From: Tianweitania populi
Lineage (GTDB): Bacteria; Pseudomonadota; Alphaproteobacteria; Rhizobiales; Rhizobiaceae
Length of the DNA stretch: 64,000 nucleotides
Direction of reading: 5' to 3'
NCBI RefSeq assembly: GCF_014652875.1
Contig: NZ_BMZQ01000001.1
Span: forward strand, 372,001 to 436,000
Shown here: piece by piece, positions 1-7,406 of the stretch
Position numbering within the stretch: position 1 is the stretch's first letter
How the letters are laid out: every line of letters starts with the position of its first letter
The notes under the pieces: model-generated
What the model was told of the DNA's origin: nothing
The model's input: only the letters and a program-made list of their open reading frames with translations
Database searches by the model: none
Program-made: the position numbers and the translations under genes

Positions 1-100
1 CGATCCCGCATAAGATGAACACGGCGGCCGTCTGCCTTGCATGATCGCTATACTCCGCCTTGGCGCGCAGGAACGCGGCCTTTTCTTGTCCGATAGGCAT
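1..100 (-). CDS. Partial gene of unknown function, 5' end only
   Basis: An ORF reads from an ATG at 100-98 leftward off the window edge with no stop in 33 codons (begins MPIGQEKAAFLRAKAEYSD). GCGGAG lies about nine bases before the ATG on its strand. The first half is charged and likely amphipathic helix; the last visible residues (TAAVFILCGI) turn hydrophobic, so a membrane segment may begin there. I do not recognise the family. It diverges from the DnaA-domain gene at 309, so the LexA-like box between them could serve either gene. Confidence 0.5.
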   Translation of the reverse strand, partial: MPIGQEKAAFLRAKAEYSDHARQTAAVFILCGI

Positions 101-241
101 AGATGAACTCCGCTTGCAAACAGGCGGAGATCATCACCTTGGCCAGGAGGGGGTGGGGATCAGATCCTTGTGCAAAAACACTGCAGAACCACAAATCACC
201 CCACGAGATCAACATGTTAGATCTTCTCACTGTTCTCGCAT

Positions 242-256
242 GTTCCTTTTTTGTTC
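242..256 (+). promoter_or_regulatory. Candidate LexA (SOS) box GTTC-N7-GTTC
   Basis: The sequence GTTCCTTTTTTGTTC matches the alphaproteobacterial LexA operator GTTC-N7-GTTC exactly. A further GTTC sits six bases upstream (232-235). The box ends 52 bases before the GTG start of the DnaA-domain gene, and a TATAAG (277-282) between them could be the -10. That it binds LexA is inference from the consensus. Confidence 0.6.
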
Positions 257-308
257 ACATGCCAGGACGAACCCGGTATAAGAACGTATTCCTATATCGG
301 GAGAGCGC

Positions 309-722
309 GTGGTGGGAACGAGTGCGGCAGAACGGGTTGGCCAGATCGAGGACGAATGCGAGGGCGGGGGTGAGGAAGACCGCCAGGGACGCGAAGAAGC
401 GATCGTGGAACTCTGCGATTGTGTGATCGATCTCGCATCCGCCTTCTACGGCGTTTGCGGCAAGGAGTTGCGGATGCCCGGTCGGTCTCGCGGCCAGGTC
501 GCGCGTATCCGGCAGATCGCCATGTATGTCGCCCACACCGTCCTCGACATGAGCATGGCCGAGGTCGGCCGCGGCTTCGGGCGTGACCGCACAACCGTGC
601 TGCATGCCGTTCACCTGATCGAGGACCTGCGCGACGACCCGACCTTCGACGCGATCCTGGCCCGCACCGAACATATCGCCAAGACGGTGATGCGCGGCCG
701 CAAAGTGTGGAGCCTGCGATGA
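309..722 (+). CDS. DnaA domain IV-only DNA-binding protein
   Basis: 137 residues. The C-terminal two thirds (about 35-110) match the DNA-binding domain IV of DnaA, with the box-recognition signature GRDRTTVLHA at 91-100, nearly identical to that of full DnaA. The AAA+ ATPase domain is absent and the first 30 residues are acidic and low in complexity. It should bind DnaA boxes without being able to form an initiation complex. The GTG start at 309 is chosen because GGGAG lies six bases upstream. Its stop overlaps the next ATG (ATGA), so the two genes are translationally coupled. A LexA-like box upstream suggests damage-inducible expression. Small DnaA_C proteins in this context are common in rhizobia; the physiological role is inference. 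Confidence 0.75.
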   Translation: MVGTSAAERVGQIEDECEGGGEEDRQGREEAIVELCDCVIDLASAFYGVCGKELRMPGRSRGQVARIRQIAMYVAHTVLDMSMAEVGRGFGRDRTTVLHAVHLIEDLRDDPTFDAILARTEHIAKTVMRGRKVWSLR

Positions 723-1510
723 GTGATTTCGAGACACAACAACAGAGCCGCCGCGTGCTGGCCTTCCTGGGAAAACAGGATGCCACGCTGGAAACAACGG
801 CGACCGGCAAGGTGATGCTGCGCAGCGAGCGCGGGGTGATTGCGGTTGCGGCTGGTGTTGTTGCCGGCCTGCTCAAGCAGCGGCTGGTGGCACGCGATGG
901 CGATGCGCTCAGCCTGACGGAAGCAGGACAGCTTGCGCGGCGGGAGCAGGCGGACAGCTTCGGTGCGCAGCATCGGGAGCTCGACCAGACCAGCATGGAA
1001 ACGGAAGAGGGTTGGGAAAGCGTCACGATCAACCTGGCGGAATCGCCGCTGGCGCAGATCGCGCGGCGGCGCGGCAAGGATGGGCGAAGCTATTTAAGCG
1101 AGGCGGAGTTGCGGGCCGGCGAGCGGCTGCGCAGCGATTTCACACGCGGCCAGCTGATGCCGAAGCTGGGCGCGACCTGGCAGGCGATGCCGGGTTCAAG
1201 CCGGCGCGGCGGTGGGGCCGGTGGTGCGGTGGACCTGACGGATGCGGCACTCGCCGCGCGCCAGCGGGTGGAAAAGGCCGTGGAAGCGACGGGGCCGGAA
1301 CTGTCCGGCGTGCTGCTCGATATCTGCTGCTTCCTCAAAGGGCTGGAACAGGTGGAAGCCGAGCGCGGCTGGCCGGTTCGGTCGGGCAAGGTGATGCTGA
1401 AGGCCGCCCTTGGTGCGCTGGCGCGCTTTTACGAGCCGCCACGCCCTCATTCGACGCGGCCGCGCAGCTTCCATTGGGGCACAGAAGATTACCGACCGAC
1501 GATCGGTTGA
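719..1510 (+). CDS. DUF6456 domain protein, probable winged-helix
   Basis: 263 residues from the ATG at 719, which overlaps the preceding stop by the ATGA arrangement; a GTG twelve bases earlier is less likely. The first 75 residues resemble a winged-helix unit. The C-terminal half contains the rhizobial DUF6456 core (SPLAQIARRR, then SYLSEAELRAGERLRSDF around residues 112-145). I infer a DNA-binding or regulatory partner of the upstream DnaA-like protein from the coupling; no function is established for the family that I can state. Confidence 0.75.
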   Translation: MSDFETQQQSRRVLAFLGKQDATLETTATGKVMLRSERGVIAVAAGVVAGLLKQRLVARDGDALSLTEAGQLARREQADSFGAQHRELDQTSMETEEGWESVTINLAESPLAQIARRRGKDGRSYLSEAELRAGERLRSDFTRGQLMPKLGATWQAMPGSSRRGGGAGGAVDLTDAALAARQRVEKAVEATGPELSGVLLDICCFLKGLEQVEAERGWPVRSGKVMLKAALGALARFYEPPRPHSTRPRSFHWGTEDYRPTIG

Positions 1511-1513
1511 TGG

Positions 1514-1933
1514 TCAGGCAGCGATGGCCTGCGCGTCCGCGCGGATGCGCTGCACCATCGAGCGCAGACCGTTGGAGCGCTGCGGGCTGAGATGTTCGTT
1601 CAAGCCGAGCGTGCGCAAGGTTTCGTCGAAATCGATGGCGAGGATTTCCGACGCGTGGCGGCCGGAATACAGCGCCAGAACGATCGCCACGAGGCCGCGC
1701 ACGATATGGGCGTCAGAGTCGCCCTGATAGGTCATCACCGGATCATGGTCGCCGGACGTCTGGCCGACCAGCCAGACCTGGCTGGCGCAGCCCCGCACCT
1801 TGTGCGCCTCGTCGCGCGCGGCTTCGGGATAGGGCGGCAGGTCCTGGCCCAGCTCGATGACATAGCGGTAACGATCTTCCCAATCATCGAGAAGGGAGAA
1901 GTCCGAGCGGATCGTGTCGATGGAAGCGGTCAT
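1514..1933 (-). CDS. sufE: SufE family cysteine desulfuration protein
   Basis: 139 residues, the usual SufE length. SufE accepts persulfide sulfur from the cysteine desulfurase SufS and passes it to the SufBCD scaffold in cytosolic Fe-S cluster assembly. The acceptor cysteine is Cys49 in the conserved VRGCASQVW, preceded by the typical DDWEDRYRYVIELG segment. No other suf genes are in the window, so this copy stands away from the operon. It converges on the DUF6456 gene with only three bases between the stops. Confidence 0.9.
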   Translation of the reverse strand: MTASIDTIRSDFSLLDDWEDRYRYVIELGQDLPPYPEAARDEAHKVRGCASQVWLVGQTSGDHDPVMTYQGDSDAHIVRGLVAIVLALYSGRHASEILAIDFDETLRTLGLNEHLSPQRSNGLRSMVQRIRADAQAIAA

Positions 1934-1998
1934 GGCGCGGATATAGGTGACGACGGGCCGAGCGTCATCCAGCCATTGCGGCTGAAATCAAGAAAGCT

Positions 1999-2424
1999 TC
2001 AGGAATGTGGAGCGTCGAGCGGGCGTGCCGAGGGGATAGGGATCACGAAGCTGTCGGGCGTCAAAGCCACAGCGGCTTCGGCCGGAGCGGGCAGGAGCGC
2101 GGCAGCTGGGTTGATGACATCAGGCGCGCCGCTGACCGGCGGCTTCGGCTGTTTCTCGGGGATTTCGGGATCCACCATCTCGATGGCGAGCCGCGCGCTT
2201 TCGCGGGCGCGAACGCTGATCGTGTCGAAGGCGGCACGGCCGGTTTCGCACACATCCGGCTTGCGCTCGCACAGGCCGGCGACGTCGCTCATCGCTTCCT
2301 TAGCGGCAAAGAAGGTCTGGATCGGGCCGACAGAGGGCGCTTCGCTGTTTTCGCCGCCAAAGCCGAACGGCAGTGCGAGAAGCACCAGCGAGAACCAAAA
2401 TCCCATCCGCAACAGAAACGTCAT
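1999..2424 (-). CDS. DUF5330 family exported or membrane-anchored protein
   Basis: 141 residues from the ATG at 2424; an upstream in-frame start would add 22 residues ahead of the hydrophobic segment and is less likely. A signal or anchor segment (FLLRMGFWFSLVLLALPFGF) begins the protein. The conserved core holds FFAAKEAMSDVAGLCERKPDVC with two cysteines that could form a disulfide, followed by a proline/alanine-rich tail. It resembles the rhizobial DUF5330 proteins. Function unknown; the protein is probably periplasmic. Confidence 0.7.
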   Translation of the reverse strand: MTFLLRMGFWFSLVLLALPFGFGGENSEAPSVGPIQTFFAAKEAMSDVAGLCERKPDVCETGRAAFDTISVRARESARLAIEMVDPEIPEKQPKPPVSGAPDVINPAAALLPAPAEAAVALTPDSFVIPIPSARPLDAPHS

Positions 2425-2600
2425 CGCGACATCCCCAATGAGGCCAGCATCCGGCGCCTCGAACCAGCCATCCTGAACCGCAGCCGGCAAAGCCAGCTTG
2501 CGGCATTCCCCCGCATTTTAGGTAATTTGAGGGGGTTTGTCATGGGCGTTCAACCAAGGAAAAGGCGAATTAAATCAGGTTCTTCGCGGTAAGAATTGAT

Positions 2601-2608
2601 TAACCATG
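2601..2608 (+). promoter_or_regulatory. CtrA-type octamer TTAACCAT
   Basis: TTAACCAT is the 8-mer half-site described for the cell-cycle regulator CtrA in Caulobacter. This copy lies 261 bases before the kinase start. With the second copy at 2706 there are two within 113 bases. Binding is inferred. Confidence 0.45.
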
Positions 2609-2705
2609 TAAGGTGTTGATTAGGCTGGATGGTGAGGTGCCGGCAGTTGGCTCGTAAGTATCTAGACATGGCCACATAGTCTGTCGGAGCTCACGCTACC
2701 TACGA

Positions 2706-2713
2706 TTAACCAT
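2706..2713 (+). promoter_or_regulatory. CtrA-type octamer TTAACCAT, second copy
   Basis: Second exact TTAACCAT in the same orientation, 155 bases before the TTG start of the DivJ-like kinase. A paired occurrence in front of a cell-cycle-type kinase makes a chance match less likely than for a lone octamer. Confidence 0.45.
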
Positions 2714-2868
2714 AAGGCAAATCGAACCGCTTGGAACGCCCGGATGCGCCGTTTCGGTACGACGGAAATGGGCACCTTTAGCGCGAGCTTATCTCTTCCT
2801 TAAACGCTGGATGCGACTTTCGCCCTCGATGAAGTTTCGTGCCCCGCGACTGAAGTGAGTGCGTTGTA

Positions 2869-4638
2869 TTGAGTAATTCAGCCCGCAGATCTGGCGACTG
2901 GAAAGCTGGTCTTGCCGCTGCTTGCCGTCGGCTGGTGAACGTGCGCGCCTCGGAAGGGGATGCGAAGCGGCACCTGCGCCTGACCGGCCTCCTTCTGCTC
3001 GGGCCGCTGGTGCTGGCCGCGCTCGCAACGCCCTACCTTGCCGTAGTCTATTCCGCGCCGATCATGCTGGCGTTGATCTGCTCTGCCATTGCCGCATCCT
3101 GGACGACCGTCGCCGCGCTCGCATCCACCGGCCGCTTCGCGCCGGCAGCTCTTGGTGCGCTGGTGCTGGGCGCCCTAGGTTTGGCGACCGTCGTGGCCTG
3201 TGCTGGCGGCGCTGGATCGCCGGTGGCGCTGGTTCTGGCGGCTCTGCCGATTGAAGCCTGGTGGGCCGGCCGCAGCCGCCGTGCCTTGCAGGCGGGCAGC
3301 CTGGTGGGCGCGGCTACGCTGGGTGCGATCGTCGGACTGCACGCCTTTGACATGCTGCCTGATGTGCCGGGCGGTTTGTGGCACTGGCTGCTGCCGGTTG
3401 GCTATCTGCTGACGCTGGTTCTGCGCCGCGACGATTGGGTTGGCCCGAGCGTGGTTCTGCGCGACGAAGCGACCTCGGAGCTCGACACGCTATCGGATTG
3501 CGCCGTGCTGCGGCTCGATACATCGGGCGAAGTCCTGAGCGCCAATGCGCGCTCCAAGGACGTGCTGGGCCTGCCGACGGAGCATCTCCTGGGTTCGGCG
3601 CTGTTTGATCGCCTGCATGTGTCGGATCGTGTGATCTACATGACGGCGCTGGCGAACCTGCGGCTCACGGGCGCGATGCAGATGGTGGATCTGCGCATCC
3701 GCGTGCCGGAAGGCGAGACCGGTTCGGCTATCAGGCTGTTCACGGTGTCGATGACGCAGCGCGCGGCCGATCTCAGCGTGTTCCTTCTGATCCGCAACCG
3801 GCAGGACTACGCCGACCTTCTTCGCCAGGCGACCATCGCGACCGAACGGGCGGATAGTCTGGATGTCGCCAAGAGCCGGTTTCTGGCCGCCGTCAGCCAC
3901 GAGTTGCGCACGCCGCTGAACGCGATCATCGGTTTTTCCGACATGATGATCCAGGGCATGGCTGGTCCCTTCGCGGATCCGCGGCAGACTGAATATGTCG
4001 GGATCGTGCGGGATAGCGGCCAGCATCTGCTGTCGGTGGTGAACTCGATCCTGGATGTGTCCAAGATCGAGTCGGGCACTTACACGATTTCGCCGGAGCC
4101 GTTCCGCTTCGAGGAAGCCGTGGAATTCTGCCGCTCGATGCTGGCGGGGCAGGCTTCGGCCAAGCATGTGGCGCTGCGGGTGCAGATCGAGCGCAATGTC
4201 GGCGAGTTGTGCGGTGATCGTCGCGCAATCCAGCAGACCTTGATCAATCTCGTCGGCAACGCGATCAAGTTCACGCCCGAAGGCGGGGCGGTGACGGTGG
4301 GCGCGCATCGGCAGGGGCGGAAGCTGCAGTTCTGGATCAGCGATACCGGCATCGGCATCGCCGACTGCGATCTGGCGCAGATCGGGCGGCCGTTCGTGCA
4401 GGTGCGCAACGATTACACCCGTCACCACGAGGGTGCTGGCCTCGGCCTGTCGATCGTGAAGGGACTGGTGGGCCTGCATAAGGGAACGCTTTCCGTGGCG
4501 AGCACGCCGGGTGAAGGCACAACGGTGACGGTGACGCTTCCGGTCGATGGACCGGATCAAACCTCGATGAACGAGGGAATGGACTGGATGGTGGATCATG
4601 GCACGCAAAACGCAGAAACCTACCGCAAGAGCGCGTAA
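2869..4638 (+). CDS. DivJ-like membrane sensor histidine kinase
   Basis: 589 residues if the TTG at 2869 is used; GTG codons at 2935 or 2941 are alternatives. About six membrane segments (roughly 38-60, 62-85, 91-112, 118-133, 141-160, 170-186) lead into a PAS domain (about 205-320), a HisKA dimerisation domain with phospho-acceptor His344 in AVSHELRTPLNAIIGF, and an ATPase domain with N box (LVGNAIKF), DTGIGI and GAGLGLSIVKGL. The architecture and the HisKA subtype match the DivJ/PleC group that acts on DivK and PleD. Multi-spanning N terminus favours DivJ over PleC, and a true PleC lies at 42769. Its last 41 bases overlap the next gene. The DivJ assignment is inference, so no symbol is given. 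Confidence 0.75.
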   Translation: MSNSARRSGDWKAGLAAACRRLVNVRASEGDAKRHLRLTGLLLLGPLVLAALATPYLAVVYSAPIMLALICSAIAASWTTVAALASTGRFAPAALGALVLGALGLATVVACAGGAGSPVALVLAALPIEAWWAGRSRRALQAGSLVGAATLGAIVGLHAFDMLPDVPGGLWHWLLPVGYLLTLVLRRDDWVGPSVVLRDEATSELDTLSDCAVLRLDTSGEVLSANARSKDVLGLPTEHLLGSALFDRLHVSDRVIYMTALANLRLTGAMQMVDLRIRVPEGETGSAIRLFTVSMTQRAADLSVFLLIRNRQDYADLLRQATIATERADSLDVAKSRFLAAVSHELRTPLNAIIGFSDMMIQGMAGPFADPRQTEYVGIVRDSGQHLLSVVNSILDVSKIESGTYTISPEPFRFEEAVEFCRSMLAGQASAKHVALRVQIERNVGELCGDRRAIQQTLINLVGNAIKFTPEGGAVTVGAHRQGRKLQFWISDTGIGIADCDLAQIGRPFVQVRNDYTRHHEGAGLGLSIVKGLVGLHKGTLSVASTPGEGTTVTVTLPVDGPDQTSMNEGMDWMVDHGTQNAETYRKSA

Positions 4639-5401
4639 GCAACCGACGCCGCCGCCGGCCGCCGACAGCCTGGTGCGTCGCGTCGCGGCTGCTGGCGGTG
4701 CGGCCGTTGCGCGCAACCCGATGATGGTTGGCGGCACGACGGCGTTTCTGATCGCGCTGTTTTTCGTGTCGGCGAATGCGATGTGGTATCAGCCGCACTT
4801 CCATAAGGGCGCGTTCTTCCCGACGCGCGACCTGCCGCAGAACGTGTTGCCGCTGGAAGGCCAGGAGCCGGTTCAAAGGAACACGACAACCGGCGAGGCG
4901 GTGCCGTCCGGCGACCCTACCGTGCAGCAGGTGCAGACCGTGCTGCAGGACCTCAAGCTTTATCGCGGCAAGGTCGATGGTGCGCTGGGCACGGACACGG
5001 CCGAGGCAATCCTGACCTATCAGAAAATCGTCGGTCAGCCGATGACGGGCGAGATCGACGACGCGCTTCTGTCGCAACTCGGCGTTACGACCAGCACGGG
5101 CAGCACGGCTTCGATCAGGCCGGCTTCGACAACTCCGTCGGCTGCTGATCCCGCCGCGCGCGCCCATGAAGCAGCGACGGGCTCTGTCGCGGCATCCGGC
5201 CTGCCGACGCAGGAGCGCATCAGCCGCATACAGGCGGGGTTGCGGGCGTTCGGCAACGAAAGTGTGGAGATTGATGGCATGGTGGGCACCAAGACCCGCA
5301 ATGCCATTCGTGAATTCCAGTCGCTGTTCGGCTTGGCCGTGACCGGCGAACCCGACGAGGAGCTGTACGTCAAGATGCGGGAAATCGGCCTGACCAGTTA
5401 A
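4598..5401 (+). CDS. Membrane-anchored protein with two peptidoglycan-binding domains
   Basis: 267 residues. A basic cytoplasmic tail (1-30) precedes one membrane segment (about 42-62). Two PG_binding_1 repeats follow in the periplasm: about 107-165 (LQDLKLYRGKVDGALGTDT) and about 208-262 (LRAFGNESVEIDGMVGTKT). Both keep the usual G-x-[LM]-G-x-x-T core. A Ser/Thr/Ala-rich linker joins them. The start lies inside the 3' end of the histidine kinase gene, so expression is coupled. I infer a wall-anchoring or envelope-sensing role for the pair. Confidence 0.85.
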   Translation: MARKTQKPTARARKQPTPPPAADSLVRRVAAAGGAAVARNPMMVGGTTAFLIALFFVSANAMWYQPHFHKGAFFPTRDLPQNVLPLEGQEPVQRNTTTGEAVPSGDPTVQQVQTVLQDLKLYRGKVDGALGTDTAEAILTYQKIVGQPMTGEIDDALLSQLGVTTSTGSTASIRPASTTPSAADPAARAHEAATGSVAASGLPTQERISRIQAGLRAFGNESVEIDGMVGTKTRNAIREFQSLFGLAVTGEPDEELYVKMREIGLTS

Positions 5402-5411
5402 GATCAGGCCG
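5386..5411. terminator. Inverted repeat over the stop codon, likely convergent terminator
   Basis: CGGCCTGA (5386-5393) and TCAGGCCG (5404-5411) form a perfect 8-bp stem with a 10-base loop that contains the stop codon of the peptidoglycan-binding gene. It sits between convergent genes. There is no U-tract on either side, so termination strength is uncertain. Confidence 0.5.
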
Positions 5412-5425
5412 GTCGCCGACGTCGT

Positions 5426-6547
5426 TTAAACGAGTTCGCCGAGCGTGGTGGCGTCAAAGTTCTTCAAGCCGGCTTCGTCCTGCGCGCGGATCTTCGTGAC
5501 CCATTGTGGATCGGCGATCAGGGCACGGCCCACCGCGATCAGGTCGAACTCCTCGCGTTCCATGCGGTGCAACAGCTGGCTGATATCGCTGCGCTGCGAG
5601 TTCTCGCCCTTGAAGGCGCCCATGAAGTCGCTGGACAGGCCGACCGAGCCGACGCTGATCGTGGCCGCACCTGTGAGCTTCTTGGCCCAGCCCGCGAAGT
5701 TCAGGCCTTCCGCACCATCGACATCCGCAAATTCGGGCTCCCAGAAGCGGCGCTGCGAGCAATGGAGAATATCGGTTCCGGCTTCCACCAGAGGCACCAG
5801 CCAATCCGCCATTTCGTCCGGCGTGTTGGCGAGGCGGGTCGTGTAATCCTGCTGCTTCCACTGGCTGAGGCGCAGGATCACGGGGAAGTCCGGACCGACG
5901 GCTTCACGCACGGCTTTGACGACCTCCACGCCAAAGCGCGACCGCTCCTTTATGGTTGAGCCGCCCCAGGCGTCGGTGCGCTCATTGGTGCCGCTCCAGA
6001 AGAACTCGTCGATCAGGTAGCCGTGGGCGCCATGGAGTTCGACCGTGTCGAAGCCGAGACGCTTGGCGTCGGCTGCCGAGCGTGCATAAGCCGCGATTGT
6101 GTCGGCGATCATCTCTTCGGTCATCGCGATGCCGTGCGGCTTGCCGGGTGCAAGGAGGCCGGACGGGCTTTCGATCGGCTCGGGCTGTGCCCAGTCCAAA
6201 CCAGCGATGACCGTAGAGCCCGTATGCCAGACCTGCGGCCCCATCTTGCCGCCGGCGGCATGAACCGTGTCGATGACAGTCTTCCAGCCGGCGAGAGCGG
6301 CTTCGCCATGGAAGAAGGGAATGCCCGGATGGTTGCGCGAGCCCGGGCGGTCGATCACCGTGCCTTCGGACAGGATCAGGCCGACGTCGCCCTCGGCGCG
6401 GCGGCGGTAATAGGCGGCGTTGGTTTCGCCGGGGATGCCTTCGGCGGCAAAGGTGCGCGTCATCGGGGCCATGACGATGCGGTTTTTCAGTTCGAGCGAC
6501 TTCAGTTTGAACGGCTGAAACAGGACGTCGACATTCGACAAAGACAT
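5426..6547 (-). CDS. Old yellow enzyme family NADH:flavin oxidoreductase
   Basis: 373 residues, standard for FMN-dependent OYE/xenobiotic (alkene) reductases, which reduce activated C=C bonds with NAD(P)H. The N terminus LFQPFKLKSLELKNRIVMAPMTR is the family start, and HGAHGYLIDEFFW around residue 180 contains the substrate-binding histidine pair region. The C-terminal phosphate-binding part reads AVGRALIADPQWV. It is divergent from an HxlR regulator, a pairing typical of electrophile- or quinone-responsive control. GGAG lies ten bases before the ATG. Confidence 0.9.
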   Translation of the reverse strand: MSLSNVDVLFQPFKLKSLELKNRIVMAPMTRTFAAEGIPGETNAAYYRRRAEGDVGLILSEGTVIDRPGSRNHPGIPFFHGEAALAGWKTVIDTVHAAGGKMGPQVWHTGSTVIAGLDWAQPEPIESPSGLLAPGKPHGIAMTEEMIADTIAAYARSAADAKRLGFDTVELHGAHGYLIDEFFWSGTNERTDAWGGSTIKERSRFGVEVVKAVREAVGPDFPVILRLSQWKQQDYTTRLANTPDEMADWLVPLVEAGTDILHCSQRRFWEPEFADVDGAEGLNFAGWAKKLTGAATISVGSVGLSSDFMGAFKGENSQRSDISQLLHRMEREEFDLIAVGRALIADPQWVTKIRAQDEAGLKNFDATTLGELV

Positions 6548-6589
6548 AAAGCAAAAACTCCGTGGATTACGCGGCTGAGGTATACACTA

Positions 6590-6650
6590 GATACCAGGTG
6601 TCAATGAGGCGCCTGATCGACACCAGGTAGGCCGGAAGATACCAGGGTCC
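6590..6650. promoter_or_regulatory. Three GAYACCAGG repeats, candidate HxlR operators
   Basis: GATACCAGGTGTC (6590-6602), GACACCAGGTAG (6619-6630) and GATACCAGGGTCC (6638-6650) lie in the same orientation in the 132-base divergent region. The first is an imperfect palindrome (AYACCWGGTRT). They sit between the starts of the OYE gene and the HxlR gene, where a shared operator is expected. Binding by the HxlR protein is inference. Confidence 0.6.
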
Positions 6651-6679
6651 TTTGTTGCAACGAACCGGGAGAAGAAACG

Positions 6680-7060
6680 ATGCCGTCGACACCTGGATAT
6701 TCCGCGGGCGAGAAGAGCCCGAACCGGGTCATTCTGGATCAGATCACCGACAAATGGTCGATCGCGGTGCTGGCTGCCCTGTGCGAGCGCCCGCTGCGGT
6801 TCAACGAGGTGCGGCGGCAGTTGGGTGGCGTGACGCAGAAGGCGCTGACGCAATGTCTGCGCCGCTTGGAGCGCAACGGCATCGTGGCGCGCCGGGTGCT
6901 GTCAGGTTCGCCGATCGCCGTGGAATATTCGGTGACCCCGCTAGGCGTGACGCTGAAGGAGCCGTTCATGGCGCTGAACCAGTGGACGCTGGATCATATG
7001 GCCGAGGTGCATCGCGCGCAGGACGTGTTCGATACAAGACGCATGGACGAGGCGGCCTGA
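6680..7060 (+). CDS. HxlR family winged-helix transcriptional regulator
   Basis: 126 residues. The HxlR fold is clear: TDKWSIAVLAALCERPLRF at about 23-41, GVTQKALTQCLRRLERNGI as the recognition-helix region, then the wing VEYSVTPLG. Family members act as dimers and often sense reactive electrophiles through a cysteine; Cys36 (ALCERP) and Cys59 (TQCLRR) are the only ones here. GGGAGAAG gives a good ribosome site. Divergence from the OYE gene and shared repeats suggest it represses that gene and itself. One base separates its stop from the DUF1491 start. Confidence 0.9.
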   Translation: MPSTPGYSAGEKSPNRVILDQITDKWSIAVLAALCERPLRFNEVRRQLGGVTQKALTQCLRRLERNGIVARRVLSGSPIAVEYSVTPLGVTLKEPFMALNQWTLDHMAEVHRAQDVFDTRRMDEAA

Positions 7061-7061
7061 G

Positions 7062-7406
7062 ATGCGGCTGACCTCGGACTTCTTTGTTTCGGCTTTGACA
7101 CGGCGCGTGTTCGGCGATGGCGGCTTTGCCGCGGTTGTTCGTAAGGGCGCAACGGAAGCGGGCGCGGTGTTCGTGACAACGCGCAACCGCATGGGCGAGG
7201 TGACCCTGTTCGGGCCGGCGCCGCAAACGAGCTATGACGAGGAACGGCCGAGCGAGCGGCAGTTTTCGCTCATGCTCGAAGGCGCTGACGATGCGGCTGT
7301 GGAAGCGCGGCTGGCGAAGGAAATGCGCTTCGATCCCGATATCTGGGTGATCGAAATCGAGCCCGGCAAGCTGACGGTGGATGAACTGCTCTCGGTCGCG
7401 GCTTAA
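7062..7406 (+). CDS. DUF1491 family protein
   Basis: 114 residues, full length for the family. It opens MRLTSDFFVSALTRRVF and ends with the conserved DIWVIEIEP stretch. It begins one base after the HxlR stop, so it is probably cotranscribed. Its stop shares the TTAA at 7403-7406 with the convergent DUF2336 gene. Function unknown; the family is found widely in alphaproteobacteria. Confidence 0.85.
   Translation: MRLTSDFFVSALTRRVFGDGGFAAVVRKGATEAGAVFVTTRNRMGEVTLFGPAPQTSYDEERPSERQFSLMLEGADDAAVEARLAKEMRFDPDIWVIEIEPGKLTVDELLSVAA

Larger units (their letters stand above)
2425..2868. other. Intergenic region (444 bases) with AT-rich stretch, no gene seen
   Basis: This gap between the divergent DUF5330 and kinase genes has no coding-like ORF. 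It is AT-richer than its surroundings from about 2520 to 2720 and carries two TTAACCAT octamers. The promoter of the kinase gene should lie here. No rho-independent terminator or RNA gene was recognised. Confidence 0.6.

Noticed and set aside
3490-4737. 415-codon minus-strand ORF across the DivJ-like kinase
   Set aside because: Mirror of the kinase frame; no recognisable domain.
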